Shown: piece after piece, positions 28,624-31,099 of the stretch | Layout: each line of letters opens with the position of its first letter | Position numbering within the stretch: the stretch's first letter is position 1 | Assembly: GCA_039028695.1 (NCBI GenBank) | Contig: JBCCHN010000053.1 | Location: forward strand, 1-31,099 | DNA length: 31,099 nt | Source of the DNA: JANQKX01 sp039028695 | Lineage (GTDB): Bacteria > Pseudomonadota > Alphaproteobacteria > Kiloniellales > Kiloniellaceae | Direction of reading: 5' to 3' | Notes under the pieces: model-generated | Told to the model about the DNA's origin: nothing | The model's database searches: none | The model's input: only the letters and a program-made list of their open reading frames with translations | Translations under genes and position numbers: made by a program

Positions 28624-29826
28624 ATGTCTCGTGCGGAATCTCAGACCTACCTCTTGGACCCAAGCTTTGGGAAGTCCGTCGATTTGCCCGTGGATCAGGC
28701 CCAGGGCCTTCCCAACGAGGCTTATACCTCCCATGCCTTTTTTGAGTACGAGCGGGACAACCTCTTTGCTAAGACCTGGTCTTGCGTTGGTGTTGCCTGT
28801 GACCTGCCGGACCCCGGGGATGCCAAGCCCATCTCCTTCATGGGGCTGCCTTTGTTCATGCTGCGCGATCGCTCGGGCGGCATTCGGGTTTTTCATAATG
28901 TCTGCAGCCACCGTGGACTGGAGATCATCGGCGCACCCTGCAAAATCAAGAGCAACATGCTGCGCTGCCCTTATCATTCCTGGGTTTATGATTTTGAGGG
29001 GGAACTGCGCCGGACGCCCATGATCGGCGGTCCGGGCGCGGACAATTGCGACGGCTTTTCCAAGGCCGGCAAAGGTCTTAGCCAGGTGCGCTCGGCGGTG
29101 TGGCTGGATATGATTTTCATCAATCTGTCCGGCGATGCGCCCGCCTTTGAGGATCATATGGCGCCGCTGATGGAGCGTTGGTCCCATTACGACTTTAGCT
29201 TACTGCGCCATGGGGGCGCCGATTCGGCCTGGCGTATCGAGATGGATGCCAATTGGAAATTGCCGGTGGAGAACCACTGCGATGCCTATCACTTGCCGTG
29301 GGTCCATCCCGAGCTGAACCGGATCTCCCGCTTCGAGGATCACTATCCCCTTCTCAACGAAGACCTTTTCGCTGGTCAGGGAAGCCGGGCCTATAATGGA
29401 GAAATACCGGAGGGAGCCCCGTCGTTGCCGTTTTTCCCGGGCTTGGACGAGGTACAGCGAAAAACCGCTGAGTATGTTTCTATCTATCCCAACGCCACCG
29501 TCGGCGTGCACGGCAACCATATCTGGACGGTTTGGTTCGAGGTCGTGGCGCCGGACCGCACGGTCGAGCGCATGGAGATCTATTACGTGGGCGAGGAACC
29601 CTTGGGTGATGACCATAAGTCAACCCGCGAAAAGGTCCACGCCGATTGGCTTCAGGTCTGGCGGGAAGACCTCTGGGTCGTGGAATCCATGCAACGGGGA
29701 CGCTCTTCGCCAGCGTTTCAGGGCGGGGTCTTTTCGCCGGTTTTGGATCAGCCGGTTCATAACCTCCACCGCTGGGTGACGCGCCAGTTGGCTGGCGACC
29801 GTGGATCCCGTGTGGCGGCCGAGTAA
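28624..29826 (+). CDS. Rieske non-heme iron oxygenase, alpha subunit
   Basis: 400 residues, cytoplasmic. The Rieske cluster is complete: CSHRG (Cys94, His96) and CPYHSWVYDFEGEL (Cys115, His118). The catalytic domain has NWKLPVENHCDAYHLPWVHPEL with the bridging Asp220 and iron ligands His223 and His228; the third, acidic ligand is probably in EDLWVVESMQRG near residue 372. The YDFEGELRRTPM segment and C-terminal QPVHNLHRWVTRQLAG resemble quaternary-amine and aromatic-acid oxygenases of the choline monooxygenase/GbcA/CntA type. It would hydroxylate or demethylate a small substrate with electrons from a reductase that is not encoded here. Shine-Dalgarno GGGAGTGA precedes the ATG. It is divergent from LysR and ends 3 bases before the convergent DMT gene. 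Confidence 0.95.
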   Translation: MSRAESQTYLLDPSFGKSVDLPVDQAQGLPNEAYTSHAFFEYERDNLFAKTWSCVGVACDLPDPGDAKPISFMGLPLFMLRDRSGGIRVFHNVCSHRGLEIIGAPCKIKSNMLRCPYHSWVYDFEGELRRTPMIGGPGADNCDGFSKAGKGLSQVRSAVWLDMIFINLSGDAPAFEDHMAPLMERWSHYDFSLLRHGGADSAWRIEMDANWKLPVENHCDAYHLPWVHPELNRISRFEDHYPLLNEDLFAGQGSRAYNGEIPEGAPSLPFFPGLDEVQRKTAEYVSIYPNATVGVHGNHIWTVWFEVVAPDRTVERMEIYYVGEEPLGDDHKSTREKVHADWLQVWREDLWVVESMQRGRSSPAFQGGVFSPVLDQPVHNLHRWVTRQLAGDRGSRVAAE

Positions 29827-29829
29827 CCG

Positions 29830-30747
29830 TCAATCGACCCGCGGGCGCACCAGGGTAAGGCCCACCAGCATCAAGGCGAGGGCTGCCCAAACGAAGCCCG
29901 AATGGCTCTCCTCAAACAGGGCCATCCCCCAAAGCACGCCTGAAAAAGTCACGATGTAGGCGGTTTGGCTGGCGTAGACCGGACCGGCGATCTGCACCAC
30001 ATAGAGGTAGATCGCATAGGCCAGCGAGCTGGTCACTGCCATGGCAAACAGCGCCCACTCGGCGGTGCGCCAGGGCACGAAGATATCCAAATAACCATCG
30101 AAAAGGGCCATGAAGGGGATCAATAAGCCCGCGCCGACCAGCAACATGCCGGTGGTAAGGGCGATAGCGTCCTCGCCGTCCGGTCGCCACTTATCGATGA
30201 CGATGGCTTCCAAGGCATAGCTCGTTGCGCATGCCAGCAGGAGGAGAACCCAAAGAGCCTGGCCGGCTTCGGGCAAAGACTCCTCAGGTACAACGATCAG
30301 GCCAACCGCGGCCAGGCCAAGCAGAATACCAAAACAGCGCAAGATGCTTAGGCGCTCGATGCCGAGCAGGTAAGACAGGCCATAGGTGATCAATGGCACC
30401 GTCGCAAAGGTAATGGACACTACACCGGCGGAAATTTTAGGCAGAATGAAAAACAACAAAATCCCCGGTGCGGAAGATCCCAGAATGCCGCAAATCACGT
30501 AAAAGCCCATGGCCTTGGGCCTTATAGAGGGCAGGCGACGGCGCACAGCCGCAAGGGCCAAAAGAGTGAGACCACCGATAAGCCCCTGCCAAAAATTGAG
30601 GCCTAGCGGGTGCCCGCCTCCTTCAGCGGCAATTTTTCCCAAGGATACCGCCGCCCCCCAGGTGATCCCCATGATCAAGAGCAAGACCGCTGCCCAAAGG
30701 CGGCTTCGGCTTAAGCCATGGATCAAGGCGTAATTTCTGTCGGACAC
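29830..30747 (-). CDS. DMT superfamily (EamA) transporter D
   Basis: 305 residues, ten predicted helices in two EamA repeats. It is a clear paralogue of transporter A (13704-14621): WGAAVSLGKIA, SAGVVSITFATVPLITYGLS, PEESLPEAGQALWVLLLL, AGPVYASQTAYIVTFSGVLW and the closing LTLVRPRVD match nearly throughout. Probable inner-membrane exporter; substrate unknown. The first codon is GTG (30747) without a clear Shine-Dalgarno; a later TTG or ATG start is possible and would trim the poorly conserved first residues. It converges on the Rieske gene with 3 bases between stops. Confidence 0.93.
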   Translation of the reverse strand: MSDRNYALIHGLSRSRLWAAVLLLIMGITWGAAVSLGKIAAEGGGHPLGLNFWQGLIGGLTLLALAAVRRRLPSIRPKAMGFYVICGILGSSAPGILLFFILPKISAGVVSITFATVPLITYGLSYLLGIERLSILRCFGILLGLAAVGLIVVPEESLPEAGQALWVLLLLACATSYALEAIVIDKWRPDGEDAIALTTGMLLVGAGLLIPFMALFDGYLDIFVPWRTAEWALFAMAVTSSLAYAIYLYVVQIAGPVYASQTAYIVTFSGVLWGMALFEESHSGFVWAALALMLVGLTLVRPRVD

Positions 30748-30883
30748 CGGACGCGCTTTTTTGTTTCAGCTAACTGACCAAATCGGTCGCTCATCCTGCC
30801 GAATTAATTGAAGGAGACAAACGAGAAAATTTAGATCCTCTAAAAGGCCTCCGGCTTTAAGCAAATAATGCTGTAAAAAAGTA

Positions 30884-31099
30884 CTACCGAGAGGCCGTCG
30901 AGAGATAGGTTTTCGCCGGAGCGGGGTCGTTTTGGTTGCTGGCCGTTTCGGCCCCGTCGCCGGGCGTCCAGTGCAACATGGCACAAACGCCGATAATGAC
31001 AAACGTCATACCGGCAACCGTCCCAATATTTAACGATTCCCCGTAAAACAGGACGCCAACCACCCCCATGCCCACAATTCCAACACCGGCCCACACCGC
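30884..31099 (-). CDS. SMR family small multidrug exporter, C-terminal part
   Basis: The frame is open to the right edge, so only the last ~71 residues of a ~130-residue protein are seen. AVWAGVGIVGMGVVGVLFYG matches helix 3 of EmrE/SugE-type transporters (YAIWSGVGIV in EmrE), followed by ESLNIGTVAGMTFVIIGVCA, the helix 4 pattern. The tail is unusually long and polar (TPGDGAETASNQNDPAPAKT, then YLSTASR). Helices 1 and 2 with the essential Glu are outside the window. It exports small cationic compounds or guanidinium by proton exchange. It lies upstream of transporter D on the same strand, 136 bases apart. Confidence 0.85.
   Translation of the reverse strand, partial: AVWAGVGIVGMGVVGVLFYGESLNIGTVAGMTFVIIGVCAMLHWTPGDGAETASNQNDPAPAKTYLSTASR

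Overview
The window looks like chromosome of a moderately GC-rich alphaproteobacterium, most likely in or near the Rhodospirillales. This rests on family content rather than a marker gene: a DUF2336 protein, a DUF2852 protein, a TAXI-type TRAP transporter with fused permease, CoA-acylating methylmalonate-semialdehyde dehydrogenase and a tRNA-Pro(CGG). Genes are mostly single units or pairs, with no phage or complete insertion sequence. About 0.4-1 kb gene-poor stretches separate several of them, and some hold decayed coding sequence.

Layout. 1-1.96 kb: the 3' part of a HAD-type (haloacid dehalogenase-like) gene, an AT-rich segment with a family-2-like sulfotransferase, then a second, frameshifted copy of the HAD 3' end, so the segment lies between ~230-bp direct repeats. 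2.0-5.6 kb: mmsA, remnants of a GntR-like regulator and a DadA/PuuB-like FAD amine or amino-acid oxidase. 6.4-11.2 kb: a chemoreceptor and a three-PAS histidine kinase, both on the minus strand. 11.7-13.4 kb: a small coiled-coil protein, tRNA-Pro and a DUF2336 protein. 13.6-15.6 kb: two convergent EamA/DMT exporters. 15.7-19.2 kb: a 58-codon small ORF, a DUF2852 membrane protein, a TetR/WHG regulator with an operator-like dyad, a His-rich protein (probably DUF6969) behind a near-consensus FNR box, and an FGE/SUMF1-domain lipoprotein. 19.3-23.5 kb: a TAXI-TRAP uptake locus read as binding protein, 4TM-12TM permease, UspA. 24.2-26.3 kb: a diaminopropionate ammonia-lyase-like PLP enzyme facing a third DMT exporter. 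26.5-27.6 kb: an orphan GspK pseudopilin. 27.6-30.7 kb: LysR divergent from a Rieske oxygenase alpha subunit, which converges on a fourth DMT exporter (paralogue of the first). The right edge cuts an SMR-type small exporter.

How it fits together. The theme is uptake, catabolism and export of small amino or carboxylated compounds: the TRAP importer, FAD oxidase, PLP ammonia-lyase, Rieske oxygenase and mmsA act on such compounds, and five DMT-superfamily exporters are interleaved with them. Substrates cannot be read from sequence. I see no complete new defence or mobile system. The most unusual structures are the repeat-flanked sulfotransferase segment, the paired 19-bp sites at the TetR and DUF2852 genes, the FNR box before the His-rich gene, and two distant hairpins that share one arm sequence.
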